Shown: positions 24,719 to 31,659, counted from the first letter of the stretch. The stretch is 57,780 nt of DNA from Sphingomonas sp. LaA6.9 (GCF_022601895.1 NZ_JAKVIO010000028.1:1-57780), one strand, 5' to 3'. Made by a program: numbers and translations. The notes: generated by a model from the letters alone, not told the origin.

Positions 24719-24910
24719 ATGGAAGCTGGATTTCAGACCGTTTCCCAATTTCTACAGACCTACGCCATCAGCCGAACGGAATTTTATCGGCAAGTGGCGT
24801 CGAATAAAATCAGGTTGACGAAAATCGGACGCGCCAGCCGCGTTGCCAAAGCGGACGCCGAGGCATGGGCCGGGAGCCTCCCCACTATCGGCGGGGGGCA
24901 TGAAGCATGA
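24719..24910 (+). CDS. AlpA/excisionase-like helix-turn-helix protein
   Basis: A 63-aa DNA-binding protein with the MerR-like fold of AlpA/Xis regulators: VSQFLQTYAISRTEFYRQVA, then IRLTKIGRASRVAKADAEAW. Such proteins direct integrase toward excision or activate integrase expression in P4-like and genomic-island elements. First of four genes joined by ATGA overlaps, so its dosage is tied to the small DNA-associated proteins downstream. A weak CGGAG lies about 9 bp before ATG. Confidence 0.82.
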   Translation: MEAGFQTVSQFLQTYAISRTEFYRQVASNKIRLTKIGRASRVAKADAEAWAGSLPTIGGGHEA

Positions 24911-25119
24911 GAATGGCAAATGGAAAGGCCGGGACCGTTGCAGCGGTTCCCGGCCTGAAAGTCGCTCGCTTCGTCAGCAAAGCAAATGCCCAATACCCGT
25001 TTTTGCCTATCGGCTCAAATGCCGATTTGGCGGCGCGCGTCATTGGCGAGCGGTTCCGATTATCACCAGCAATCGCCTGTACGATTGCCGAGCTTGTCGG
25101 CTATGGAGCACGCGCATGA
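24907..25119 (+). CDS. Hypothetical 70-aa protein of the island core
   Basis: A small protein with no recognised family. It has an N-terminal variable part and a helical segment NADLAARVIGERFRLSPAIA leading to CTIAELVGYG, which could be a helix-turn-helix-like unit. Its ATG overlaps the AlpA-like stop and its stop overlaps the winged-helix start, which supports it as a real translated gene. Confidence 0.65.
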   Translation: MRMANGKAGTVAAVPGLKVARFVSKANAQYPFLPIGSNADLAARVIGERFRLSPAIACTIAELVGYGARA

Positions 25120-25391
25120 AGCGGCGCATCCTGACGGCAACGGGGCCGGGCGGCGCGTTCACGGTCAAGGGGCAGGTTGCCAAGGCGTTGTCCGCGCTCT
25201 TGTCGGCTGGCGAGAGGGGCGTGACGGCGCTGGAGGTCAATTCCTGGGCCTATCGCCTTGGGGCCTATGTCCACACGCTCCGGCACGATTGCGGGCTGTC
25301 CATCGAGACGGTGCGCGAGCCGCACGATGGCGGCTGGCACGCTCGCTATGTGCTCCGCTCGCCCGTGACGATGGGGGAGGCGCTGGCATGA
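25116..25391 (+). CDS. Winged-helix domain small protein
   Basis: A 91-aa basic protein. Residues about 15-85 fit a winged helix: GQVAKALSALLSAGERGVTA, LEVNSWAYRLGAYVHTLRHD as a recognition-helix region, and a beta-wing ending GGWHARYVLRSPV. ATG 25116 and the stop both overlap the neighbouring genes by 4 bp. I infer a DNA-binding role in control of the element; target unknown. Confidence 0.7.
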   Translation: MKRRILTATGPGGAFTVKGQVAKALSALLSAGERGVTALEVNSWAYRLGAYVHTLRHDCGLSIETVREPHDGGWHARYVLRSPVTMGEALA

Positions 25392-25624
25392 ACGGTGCTG
25401 TCCTTTTCGAGCAGCCCTATCGCGGCGACGTGTGGCGGCTGGAGGTTGCGAGCCATGACGGGCGGACGTTCGGCAACTGGCGCAAGTGGTATTGGGATGG
25501 CGACAACCTGAAACCGACGCGCCAAGGCGTCACGATTCCGTTGGAGCGGCTATCCGAGCTGGAGGCGGCATTGAGCGCCTACAGGAGCGGAAGCGCGCCT
25601 GACGGGGCTCCTAGCGCAAAATAG
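25388..25624 (+). CDS. PC4/p15-like single-stranded DNA-binding protein
   Basis: A 78-aa protein resembling the transcriptional coactivator PC4 fold: VWRLEVASHDGRTFGNWRKW, then YWDGDNLKPTRQGVTIPLER and a final helix LSELEAAL. The pattern aromatic-x-DGD-LKP-x-RQGVTIPL matches PC4 (GE-x-KPG-x-KGISL). PC4-like proteins bind ssDNA, which would suit an element that encodes a putative HUH Rep 87 bp downstream. Coupled by ATGA to the winged-helix gene. The assignment is by eye. Confidence 0.65.
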   Translation: MNGAVLFEQPYRGDVWRLEVASHDGRTFGNWRKWYWDGDNLKPTRQGVTIPLERLSELEAALSAYRSGSAPDGAPSAK

Positions 25625-25710
25625 GCGCATCTAGGCTGGCGGGAGCGGCTGGAGACGGTCGCTCCCCCTTTCTGCCGAGCAATCTTGAAACTTGGGAAAG
25701 GGGGCGAAAA

Positions 25711-26448
25711 ATGCCCTTTTCAGGCTCCAGCCGCGAAGGCGCGATTGGCACAAGTCCGCCGCATCCGGAAAGTGGCACGGCGCTTGCGATATATACTAGT
25801 TCTAAGAGTGCACGGCCATTTGACGCGAAACATGGGTTTTCAGGATGGGGCGGCGCTCGAAACAGCACGGACCGCACAAGCGTTGCACTGACACTGCGAC
25901 AGGCGAGCGGCATAATCGAGGCGGCGCAATTCGCCTATCGCGTGGGCCTTCTCTTCAACCGTCACGTCACAATCCATCTGGAGCGGGCGGGCGTTTCTGA
26001 CAGTGAAGCGGCGGCAGCAATAGGGGCATTCCTGACCCTCGCGCGCGATTGGTTCCGCAAGCAGGGCAAGCGGACGGCATGGGCTTGGGTGCGAGAGAAT
26101 GGCGACGGCAAAGGCTCGCACGTCCATATTCTTTTGCACGTCCCGGTTTGCGTGAAATGGAGCGGTTGGCGGTTGCGGCGCTGGTTGGAGCGCATCACCG
26201 GCAAACCCTATCAGGCGGGCATAATCCAGACGGCGCGCATCGGCGGAACAACACGTGCGGCGGCAACGGCTCCAGCCGCCTATCAGGCCAATCTGGCGGC
26301 GGTTGTCGCCTACGTCATCAAGGGCGCATCGCCTGACGCGGCGCGGGCGCTTGGGCTGGAGCGGTTGGAGGATGGCGGGCGCATCATCGGCAAGCGCGCG
26401 GGATGGAGCCAGAATGTGGGGCTATCAGCACGTTGTCCTAGCTCTTGA
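25711..26448 (+). CDS. Putative HUH-type replication initiator (Rep/Gp2-like)
   Basis: A 245-aa protein with the metal-binding HUH pattern in GDGKGSHVHILLHVP (His-Val-His) and a later Tyr in VVAYVIKGAS that fits a single-Tyr HUH nuclease, followed by GRIIGKRAGWSQNVG, a tail seen in inovirus-type Gp2/Rep proteins. HUH nucleases nick one strand to start rolling-circle replication or transfer. The first 60 residues are low-complexity and the true start may be later. Related repeats at 26.5 and 29.0-29.2 kb are candidate targets. Confidence 0.62.
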   Translation: MPFSGSSREGAIGTSPPHPESGTALAIYTSSKSARPFDAKHGFSGWGGARNSTDRTSVALTLRQASGIIEAAQFAYRVGLLFNRHVTIHLERAGVSDSEAAAAIGAFLTLARDWFRKQGKRTAWAWVRENGDGKGSHVHILLHVPVCVKWSGWRLRRWLERITGKPYQAGIIQTARIGGTTRAAATAPAAYQANLAAVVAYVIKGASPDAARALGLERLEDGGRIIGKRAGWSQNVGLSARCPSS

Positions 26449-26530
26449 ACGTTTCCGAATACACGCGCTCTGTTAGTATAAGTTAACCCGAAGCGGTTCC
26501 TCCGGTTATCTAAAATAGAGGAAAATAGAC

Positions 26531-26554
26531 ATTTTCGACGCCATTACGCGCGCC
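26531..26554 (+). repeat. Repeat copy A of the ACGCCATTACGCGCG family
   Basis: Contains TTTTCGACGCCATTACGCGC. The 22 bases upstream (CTAAAATAGAGGAAAATAG...) also match the bases before copy B at 29027. Lies about 80 bp after the Rep gene. Confidence 0.6.
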
Positions 26555-26796
26555 CTTTTCTAAGCGTGGCTAACCGTTTTCTAACGGCGGATACCGGTAG
26601 CGTTGTTCGCTGATAATACAGGGCGGAAACAGGCGCGGCGAACGGGCCGCTATTTGGCCCGGAGCGCGGCAACTGTGGCAAGGATGATGCTTTTCAGCAT
26701 AACCGCCAGGATTGTTAGCGCCGTCATGCGCAGAATCTATCCCGATTCACCATGCGAGCCTAGGCGGCGTGGACAAATTCGATGAGCCACCACGAC

Positions 26797-26856
26797 GGCA
26801 GCTATCCGCGATTTTGGTCTAGAATTGGCCTTTCCGGACCCGACCCAAAGTCGGAC
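26797..26856 (+). repeat. Diverged dispersed repeat, copy 1
   Basis: GGCAGCTATCCGCGATTTT, then GGACCCGACCCAAAGTCGGA. It aligns with 27642-27705 (GGCAGCTATTCACGATTTT, then GGGACACGACCCAATC). Probably decayed remnants of one intergenic element. Confidence 0.45.
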
Positions 26857-27040
26857 GGTCGCGCCCTCGAAAGCGGATGCAAAATCCGGACTGTCTGGAC
26901 ACGCCATTGCTGCCATTCCGTTGCCGTGACAGCCTTCGTAAAACTGGCCCCTTGTTCATCTAGGCCGGGATGGCAACAATCGATTAAGCGCGAGTGATAA
27001 AATTCTCACCTCCGCCTTCGTTTCAATTGCAATAAATACA

Positions 27041-27430
27041 CTACATTCCGAAATAAACTGGGGAAATTACAAGGTCATTTTCCACGGCAAAATTTGACGG
27101 AGAGATTATCAAGAAAGTTAAACAAAGAGCTGCCAATATAACTTTGTCACTTACATAACTTTTTTCTGACAAATACAGCGCTGTATGAATAATCAAAAAT
27201 ATCACTAACAGAGGGTAGAAAACCACAGTCAGTAAAAATATAGTATTTATTTCAAAAAAATGCACAGAAATATAGTTTATAGATATCGGCCCAAATGCGT
27301 ATATGTTCCCCCACACTAAATTCACCACAGGTTTGGTGTTTAAGTAAAAGCAAAATACTGGCAAAAAAACGCCTGAAAATAACGAAAACAGGGATAAGGC
27401 AACAATTTTATTTGTAAATGTTGAACGCAT
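27041..27430 (-). CDS. Hypothetical AT-rich integral membrane protein (cargo)
   Basis: A 129-aa protein with about four transmembrane segments: KIVALSLFSLFSGVFLPVFC, then a second near ISINYISVHFF, a long one in IFLLTVVFYPLLVIFLIIHT, and another in VILAALCLTFLII. The DNA here is strongly AT-rich compared with every neighbour, a sign of recent acquisition from a low-GC source. No family recognised. It is on the minus strand and stands alone. An immunity or envelope-modifying role is possible but not shown. Confidence 0.6.
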   Translation of the reverse strand: MRSTFTNKIVALSLFSLFSGVFLPVFCFYLNTKPVVNLVWGNIYAFGPISINYISVHFFEINTIFLLTVVFYPLLVIFLIIHTALYLSEKSYVSDKVILAALCLTFLIISPSNFAVENDLVISPVYFGM

Positions 27431-27474
27431 AACGCCATCCCCTCATGACGAACACAGCAGCCATATCCGCCCCT

Positions 27475-27642
27475 TTAAACCCATTGCTTCGGCGTCGGCT
27501 TACGCCTTCTTTGTCGGCAACTAGTAACCGCCACAGCCGCCGCGGCTACTGGTGTCGCAAGAGGCGCCAGCAGCAGCGTGCCGACTAGCAGCGCGCCACT
27601 CACCACAACTTCGATAGCGACGACAGCTCCTTTGTTTGTCAT
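27475..27642 (-). CDS. Possible 55-aa single-span membrane protein
   Basis: A short frame from ATG 27642: MTNKGAVVAIEVVVSGALLV followed by GTLLLAPLATPV, then a basic tail CRQRRRKPTPKQWV. The hydrophobic span followed by positive residues is protein-like. There is no clear ribosome site and the start lies at the edge of a repeat, so it may be chance. It is adjacent to the AT-rich membrane gene on the same strand. Confidence 0.35.
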   Translation of the reverse strand: MTNKGAVVAIEVVVSGALLVGTLLLAPLATPVAAAAVAVTSCRQRRRKPTPKQWV

Positions 27643-27705
27643 GGCAGCTATTCACGATTTTTTCCAAAAGGCCGCCTGTCGGGACACGACCCAATCTTTG
27701 CCGTT
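27642..27705 (+). repeat. Diverged dispersed repeat, copy 2
   Basis: Second copy of the unit at 26797-26856. Both lie inside the integrative element, in non-coding DNA on either side of the AT-rich membrane gene. Confidence 0.4.
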
Positions 27706-27937
27706 TTCCTTCTTCGGGCGAATGTTTGGATCCTGCCGTTTATTCAGCTTCGGTAGTCGGGGCACGAGAGCGTGAGATGACCTCACTACCCGCGTCCAGA
27801 AATCATTCGTGCGAGAAAGTGAGTATTCCGGCGATTTGCCGGATTATCAGCGCATAGCCGATCAAAATTCATCAATTTTTTGTCAGTTCATTCCAAACCA
27901 AGGGCTTGGCAAAGCATCTTGGCGGAAGGACTGCCCA

Positions 27938-28705
27938 GTGAAAAAGTTATGGGCAATTTCGACCTTCAGCGCATTGATGTTGAGCGGCTGCGGAGACTCG
28001 GCAAGGGTCAATTATCGCGTGATTGTCGAGGTGAACGATAATGGCGTGAAGCGTGCCGGTTCGAGTGTATGGTCTTACTCGATAGCCGAGAACGTGTCGC
28101 TTGGTGGTAAAAGCTATAAGTTCAAGTTTAACGGTGAAGCCGTGGCGATAGATTTGCCGGGCCGAGGAACCCTTTTCGCGCTCTCCGAGGGCAGAAGTCC
28201 CGAAGGATTTTATCGAGGTGCCGAAGTGCGCATGGCGCCCGAAGCGTTATTCCGAGATGAGTTGACGCGGGAACGCGCAGGACATCGCGGGAAAACACTC
28301 CAGCGTCATGAAAAGCTTCGCGAGATTTCCAATATGGCGGGCCGCGCTAAATCGCTGCATTGTCCAGAAGTCTTCAACCCTGTGCCAAGTTTAGTTCATG
28401 AGCCATGGAGCGATTGCCCATTCATGGTTCGATTCCGCGATATTCGCAATCCGGCTTCAGTCGAGGCGGTTGATCCGGCGGATCTGGCTGCCGCCTTTGG
28501 GAAAGGTGTGAAACTGCAACGAATTGTGATTCAGATTACGCGGGACGAAGTCACAGGGGGAATAGGCAAGAAAATGCCTTGGCTGGAGCAATGGGCGGGC
28601 AAAAGGGTTTACCTCAGCGGCAAACCATTCGGAACGTTAAATCCTGACCGACATGATTCGCTTGCGGACCAGCTCAGTGCGGGCGCCTTTAGTACTGAAA
28701 TGTAA
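27938..28705 (+). CDS. Hypothetical lipoprotein (island cargo)
   Basis: A 255-aa putative lipoprotein. I start at GTG 27938 because GGAAGGA lies 8 bp upstream and the frame then gives a lipoprotein signal, VKKLWAISTFSALMLSGC. The mature part begins GDSARVNYRVIVEVNDNGVK and looks soluble, with a later pair of Cys residues in HCPEV...DCPFM that could form a disulfide. No family is recognised. It is the largest cargo gene and is close to the right end of the element. Location in the envelope is predicted; function unknown. Confidence 0.78.
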   Translation: MKKLWAISTFSALMLSGCGDSARVNYRVIVEVNDNGVKRAGSSVWSYSIAENVSLGGKSYKFKFNGEAVAIDLPGRGTLFALSEGRSPEGFYRGAEVRMAPEALFRDELTRERAGHRGKTLQRHEKLREISNMAGRAKSLHCPEVFNPVPSLVHEPWSDCPFMVRFRDIRNPASVEAVDPADLAAAFGKGVKLQRIVIQITRDEVTGGIGKKMPWLEQWAGKRVYLSGKPFGTLNPDRHDSLADQLSAGAFSTEM

Positions 28706-29026
28706 TCAATAGCGCCGATCCAAACGAACCCGCTGTCGGGAGGAGCATGGTCGGCAGGTAGAAATTGAACGGCAGCTTTTTGGCGAAATGCGCACAGAGC
28801 GGACAGTCCGCTCCCCACGACTTTTCGGCCATTCGGTCGGCCAAAATGCCCTCCCGATAGCGGACGGATCATGCCGGAATTTGTCCACGCCACCTAGAGC
28901 GCCGGTGTCGCCTAACACGCTCCCCCAGCATGGGCCGGAAACAAGTCAGCTCGTAACTTGCCTCACGATCATGCACTTACGCCTGCCAAGGGGTTGCCGC
29001 CGTTTGCTAAAGTAGACGGGAATAGA

Positions 29027-29180
29027 ATTTTCCGACGCCTTCATGCGCGCGCGTAACTAGGGCGTCGGAGTTTTTGGACGCCATTACGCGCGGGCGCGCG
29101 TAGTCAGGCGAGCATGGGTTTTGTCAGGCCCGAAAAAGAGGGCGGCGGGCGAGTTTTCGGACGCCATAAAAAGCGGGGCG
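29027..29180 (+). repeat. Cluster of TTTTCGGACGCC repeats, origin candidate
   Basis: Three direct copies: B at 29027 (TTTTCCGACGCCTTCATGCG), C at 29071 (TTTTTGGACGCCATTACGCG) and D at 29153 (GTTTTCGGACGCCATAAAAA). An inverted copy GGCGTCGGA lies at 29061-29069, so B and the inverted copy can pair as a 9-bp stem. Copy A is at 26531. Iteron-like repetition with a hairpin near a putative HUH Rep suggests a replication or transfer origin. Confidence 0.55.
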
Positions 29181-29225
29181 TGCCGAATAAAATAACCGGC
29201 GAAAATACCGGTGACTTTGCCGTGA

Positions 29226-29250
29226 CGTGGGAAAATGTGTGGGAAAGGCA
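29226..29250 (+). promoter_or_regulatory. Right arm-type integrase site candidate
   Basis: CGTGGGAAAATGTGTGGGAA followed by AGGCA matches the left arm repeat at 22575-22600. About 60 bp from the attR core. Confidence 0.5.
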
Positions 29251-29277
29251 TTATAGCGTTGGAAAATAATCAATATA

Positions 29278-29290
29278 AATCAAATCATTA
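29278..29290 (+). promoter_or_regulatory. IHF consensus site near attR
   Basis: AATCAAATCATTA fits WATCAANNNNTTR exactly, in an AT-rich stretch between the right arm repeat and the attR core, the order seen in lambda-type attachment sites. Confidence 0.5.
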
Positions 29291-29309
29291 AGCGCATCTG
29301 TTAGACAGA

Positions 29310-29325
29310 CACCCTGTCCGCCAGC
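29310..29325 (+). repeat. attR core direct repeat
   Basis: CACCCTGTCCGCCAGC, identical to the tRNA-Ser 3' end at 22448-22463. Marks the right boundary; chromosomal DNA resumes with the SnoaL promoter region. Confidence 0.9.
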
Positions 29326-29443
29326 GACGATCGTTGCTCGTCCGAAGCGAATCGAAAAATCCGAAAATTTCTGCTCCTCGGCGAGGGTCGGTCGGGGATA
29401 TCGCCGCTATCTGGCGTGGAGCGCGTGAGAGTTGGACCATTTA

Positions 29444-29459
29444 GATAGTGCATGCTATC
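29444..29459. promoter_or_regulatory. TetR-type operator candidate upstream of SnoaL gene
   Basis: GATAGTGCATGCTATC, within a wider TAGATAG-N6-CTATCTA palindrome. It shares 14 of 16 bases with GATAGTACATACTATC in the TetR/VOC divergent promoter (31735-31750). It lies 52 bp before the SnoaL start. Confidence 0.6.
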
Positions 29460-29511
29460 TATTGAACGCCGGAGCCGAAGATGCCTACCGGAGACCAACG
29501 CGAGAGGATCC

Positions 29512-29916
29512 ATGACCCAGACCAATCACCAGATCGTCCGAGATTTTTTTGCGGCTATATCGCGCGGCGAAACACCCGACGCGCTGTTCACGCCCGACAT
29601 GACCGGGTGGACCGCATCTTCGGGCACCTCGGAGAAGGCGCGCTTTCTGGGCGGTATCCGGCTGCTCACCACCATATTTTCCGGGCCCTACCACTACAGC
29701 ATCAAATCGCTCACCGCCGAAGACGATCGCGTCGTGGCCGAAGTCCATGGCTCGGGCATGCTGGTCAGCGGCGAGGCATATGCCAACGACTATGCGTTCA
29801 TCTTCCGCATCAGGGATGGGCGGATCGCGTCTGTCGCGGAGCATAGCGACGTGGCGCTGGTTCGTGAGAAGCTCCACCCGCTGCTCGCCGCGGCCATGGC
29901 AAAGGCCGGGGTATAG
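29512..29916 (+). CDS. SnoaL-like (NTF2-fold) protein
   Basis: A 134-aa protein of the NTF2-like superfamily, cone-shaped folds that serve as isomerases, dehydratases or cyclases. It begins MTQTNHQIVRDFFAAISRGE, then the typical DMTGWTASSG strand and AEVHGSGMLVSGEAYANDYA core, ending with FRIRDGRIASVAEHSD. ATG 29512 follows GAGAGG; a longer upstream frame overlaps the operator region and is less likely. It starts right after the island junction, and the next gene begins 2 bp after its stop, so they form an operon. Confidence 0.88.
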   Translation: MTQTNHQIVRDFFAAISRGETPDALFTPDMTGWTASSGTSEKARFLGGIRLLTTIFSGPYHYSIKSLTAEDDRVVAEVHGSGMLVSGEAYANDYAFIFRIRDGRIASVAEHSDVALVREKLHPLLAAAMAKAGV

Positions 29917-29918
29917 GC

Positions 29919-30998
29919 ATGGCCATTGCCGGCGTAGCAGCACCACGAGTCGTCGTCGCGGGAACCGGACATGGCTTGCGCGTCCATGTTCCCGCGCTGC
30001 GAAGCGCGGGATTTGAGGTGGTTGCGCTCGTGGGCAGCGATTCCGAGCGGACACGGCGCCGGGCGGAGAAGGCCGGCATACAACACGCCTCCACTGATCT
30101 TGCCGAGGCGATAACCCAAACACGCGCAGATTGCGTGGTGGTGGCGACCACACCGCCGTCGCACGCGCCGCTGGTCCGCGTTGCGCTGGCGCATCGTTGC
30201 CACGTGCTGTGCGAAAAGCCGTTCGTACAGAATGCCGGGCAGGCGCGCGAACTGCTCGCCGCAGCCGAGGAAGCGGGCGTTGTGCACCTGCTGGGAAACC
30301 AGTTTCGCATGCTGCCCGAGCGCGCCATGATCGGCCGGGCAATTGCGGATGGTGCGATCGGTGCACCGCGACTGGTGACGATCACGCAATATGCTGGCCT
30401 GCTCGCTGACACGAGCCGCAAATGGCCGGACTGGTGGTTCGATCGGGAAGCCGGCGGCGGCTGGCTCGGATCCTCGGGATCGCACATGATCGACATGATC
30501 CGCAGCTGGCTCGGCGAGTTCGAGTCCCTGAGCGCCTCGACGCTGGTCGTCGCGGATCGCTCGGGTGCCAGCGAAGACAGCTATACCGTGCGCTTCGAAA
30601 TGACGAACGGCGTGCAGGGCCTGCTCGCACAGACCGGTGGCGCCTGGGGACCCTTTGCATCGATGACCCGTGTTGCCGGTTCGAAAGGGACCGTCTGGCT
30701 GGAAGACGGTGCGGCCTGGCTCGCCGACAAGGACTCCACATCCAAACTCCCGATCCCCGATGCGCTTGTGCTGCCCCCCGAAAGCCCGAGTGACGATCCG
30801 CGCCAGCAGTTTCTCCATGTTGAACTGCCGCCGGCGCGACGCCTGTGCGAGATCTGGCGTGCACTAATAGAAGGCCGGCCATTCGACGGACCGCCACCCG
30901 CCACCTTCGCCGATGGCCTTGCATGCATGAAGGTGATCGACGCGATCCATGCCTCCGCCGCGCAGGGCGGCGCGCGCATTGCGATAGTGCCGGACTGA
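29919..30998 (+). CDS. Gfo/Idh/MocA family oxidoreductase
   Basis: A 359-aa NAD(P)-dependent oxidoreductase. N-terminal Rossmann fold (PRVVVAGTGHGLRVHVPALR), the VATTPPSHAPLV segment, catalytic EKP in HVLCEKPFVQN, and the C-terminal substrate domain with GGGWLGSSGSHMIDMIRSW. Members oxidise sugars, cyclitols or other alcohols. In a two-gene operon with a SnoaL-like protein under a palindrome shared with a TetR operon, it probably acts on a catabolic intermediate rather than in central sugar metabolism. Confidence 0.92.
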   Translation: MAIAGVAAPRVVVAGTGHGLRVHVPALRSAGFEVVALVGSDSERTRRRAEKAGIQHASTDLAEAITQTRADCVVVATTPPSHAPLVRVALAHRCHVLCEKPFVQNAGQARELLAAAEEAGVVHLLGNQFRMLPERAMIGRAIADGAIGAPRLVTITQYAGLLADTSRKWPDWWFDREAGGGWLGSSGSHMIDMIRSWLGEFESLSASTLVVADRSGASEDSYTVRFEMTNGVQGLLAQTGGAWGPFASMTRVAGSKGTVWLEDGAAWLADKDSTSKLPIPDALVLPPESPSDDPRQQFLHVELPPARRLCEIWRALIEGRPFDGPPPATFADGLACMKVIDAIHASAAQGGARIAIVPD

Positions 30999-31011
30999 TC
31001 CGGCACCGACC

Positions 31012-31659
31012 TTACCGCCCCGCCTTTCCCGAATTTGCGTTGATCCCGTCGAGCACGAACTCGATGATGGCGGTGCCAATCTCGTCGTCGCCCGCGAGAC
31101 CTTCGGGGAACAGCCAGTCCTTGAACATCATGTTGGCGAGCACGGCAGCAAAAGAGACGCGCACCATCAGCCGCGGATCGACTTTCGCATCGTCGCCGAC
31201 CCGGTTGCTCTGGACCGCTGCGCCGCGATCGAAATAGGTGGCAAGGCTGTCGATCGCGCCCACACCATGGGCGTCGTCCGCGCCATAGGTCTGGGTCAGG
31301 ATCAGCGCCCGGAAAAGCTGCGCGTGCTCCTCGATGAAGCGCTGCAGCTCGGTGATATAGAGCCGGGCATTGTCCCTGTTTGCCCCGCCATCTGCAGCAT
31401 TCGCAATATGCTCGGCATTGAACCGCTCGAAATGCGCGTTGAGCGGGCGGAACACCGCCTCTCGAAACAGGTCGGCCTTGGAGGCGAAGGTACGGAACAG
31501 CTGCGCCTCGGTGACGTCCGCGCGCCTTGCGATGGCTGCGGTCGTTGCGCCGGCATAGCCACAGCGCTTGAACTCCTCTTCGGCCGCGCGGATCAGCCGA
31601 TCGGTGATTTCTTCCGATGAGCGGCGTTTCCTTCGAACGGGTTGCGGGCTGGAATTCAC
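31012..31659 (-). CDS. TetR/AcrR family transcriptional regulator
   Basis: A 215-aa repressor-type regulator. The N-terminal helix-turn-helix is RLIRAAEEEFKRCGYAGATT, AAIARRADVTEAQLFRTFAS and KADLFREAV; the C-terminal helical ligand domain is variable, as usual. It is divergent from the VOC operon with 149 bp between starts, and GATAGTACATACTATC lies in that gap. The near-identical site before SnoaL suggests it controls both units. Ligand unknown. Confidence 0.92.
   Translation of the reverse strand: MNSSPQPVRRKRRSSEEITDRLIRAAEEEFKRCGYAGATTAAIARRADVTEAQLFRTFASKADLFREAVFRPLNAHFERFNAEHIANAADGGANRDNARLYITELQRFIEEHAQLFRALILTQTYGADDAHGVGAIDSLATYFDRGAAVQSNRVGDDAKVDPRLMVRVSFAAVLANMMFKDWLFPEGLAGDDEIGTAIIEFVLDGINANSGKAGR

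Larger units (their letters stand above)
26449..27040. other. Non-coding part of the element after Rep
   Basis: No convincing gene. It holds one copy of the TTTTCGGACGCC-type repeat (26531-26554) and a diverged repeat (26797-26856). Short frames at 26603-26785 and 26782-26997 lack ribosome sites and family features. Base composition falls toward AT at its right end. Confidence 0.5.
28706..29309. other. Non-coding right end of the element with repeat cluster
   Basis: About 600 bp without a convincing gene. It holds the repeat cluster (29027-29180), the right arm site (29226-29250) and an IHF consensus (29278-29290). GC-rich at first, then AT-rich toward attR. Confidence 0.6.
22448..29325. mobile_element. 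Integrative element inserted at tRNA-Ser(UGA), about 6.9 kb
   Basis: The 16-bp CACCCTGTCCGCCAGC occurs at the tRNA 3' end (22448-22463) and again at 29310-29325. Between them lie an integrase next to the tRNA, an AlpA/Xis-like gene, small DNA-binding genes, a putative HUH Rep, low-GC cargo and no housekeeping genes. Paired GTGGGA arm repeats lie inside both ends and an IHF consensus lies by the right end. No phage structural, conjugation or defence genes are recognised, so a satellite or mobilizable element is likelier than a complete prophage or conjugative element. Confidence 0.9.

Noticed and set aside
24570-24818. Possible 82-aa gene starting at GTG 24570
   Set aside because: It begins inside the previous stop codon, crosses the inverted repeat, and overlaps the AlpA-like gene out of frame; no family features.
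26603-26997. Two small frames in the non-coding part of the element
   Set aside because: Weak starts, no ribosome sites, low-complexity translation and overlap with a dispersed repeat.
22448-29325. Complete prophage, conjugative element or defence island
   Set aside because: No capsid, tail, terminase, type IV secretion, restriction, CRISPR or toxin-antitoxin genes could be recognised.
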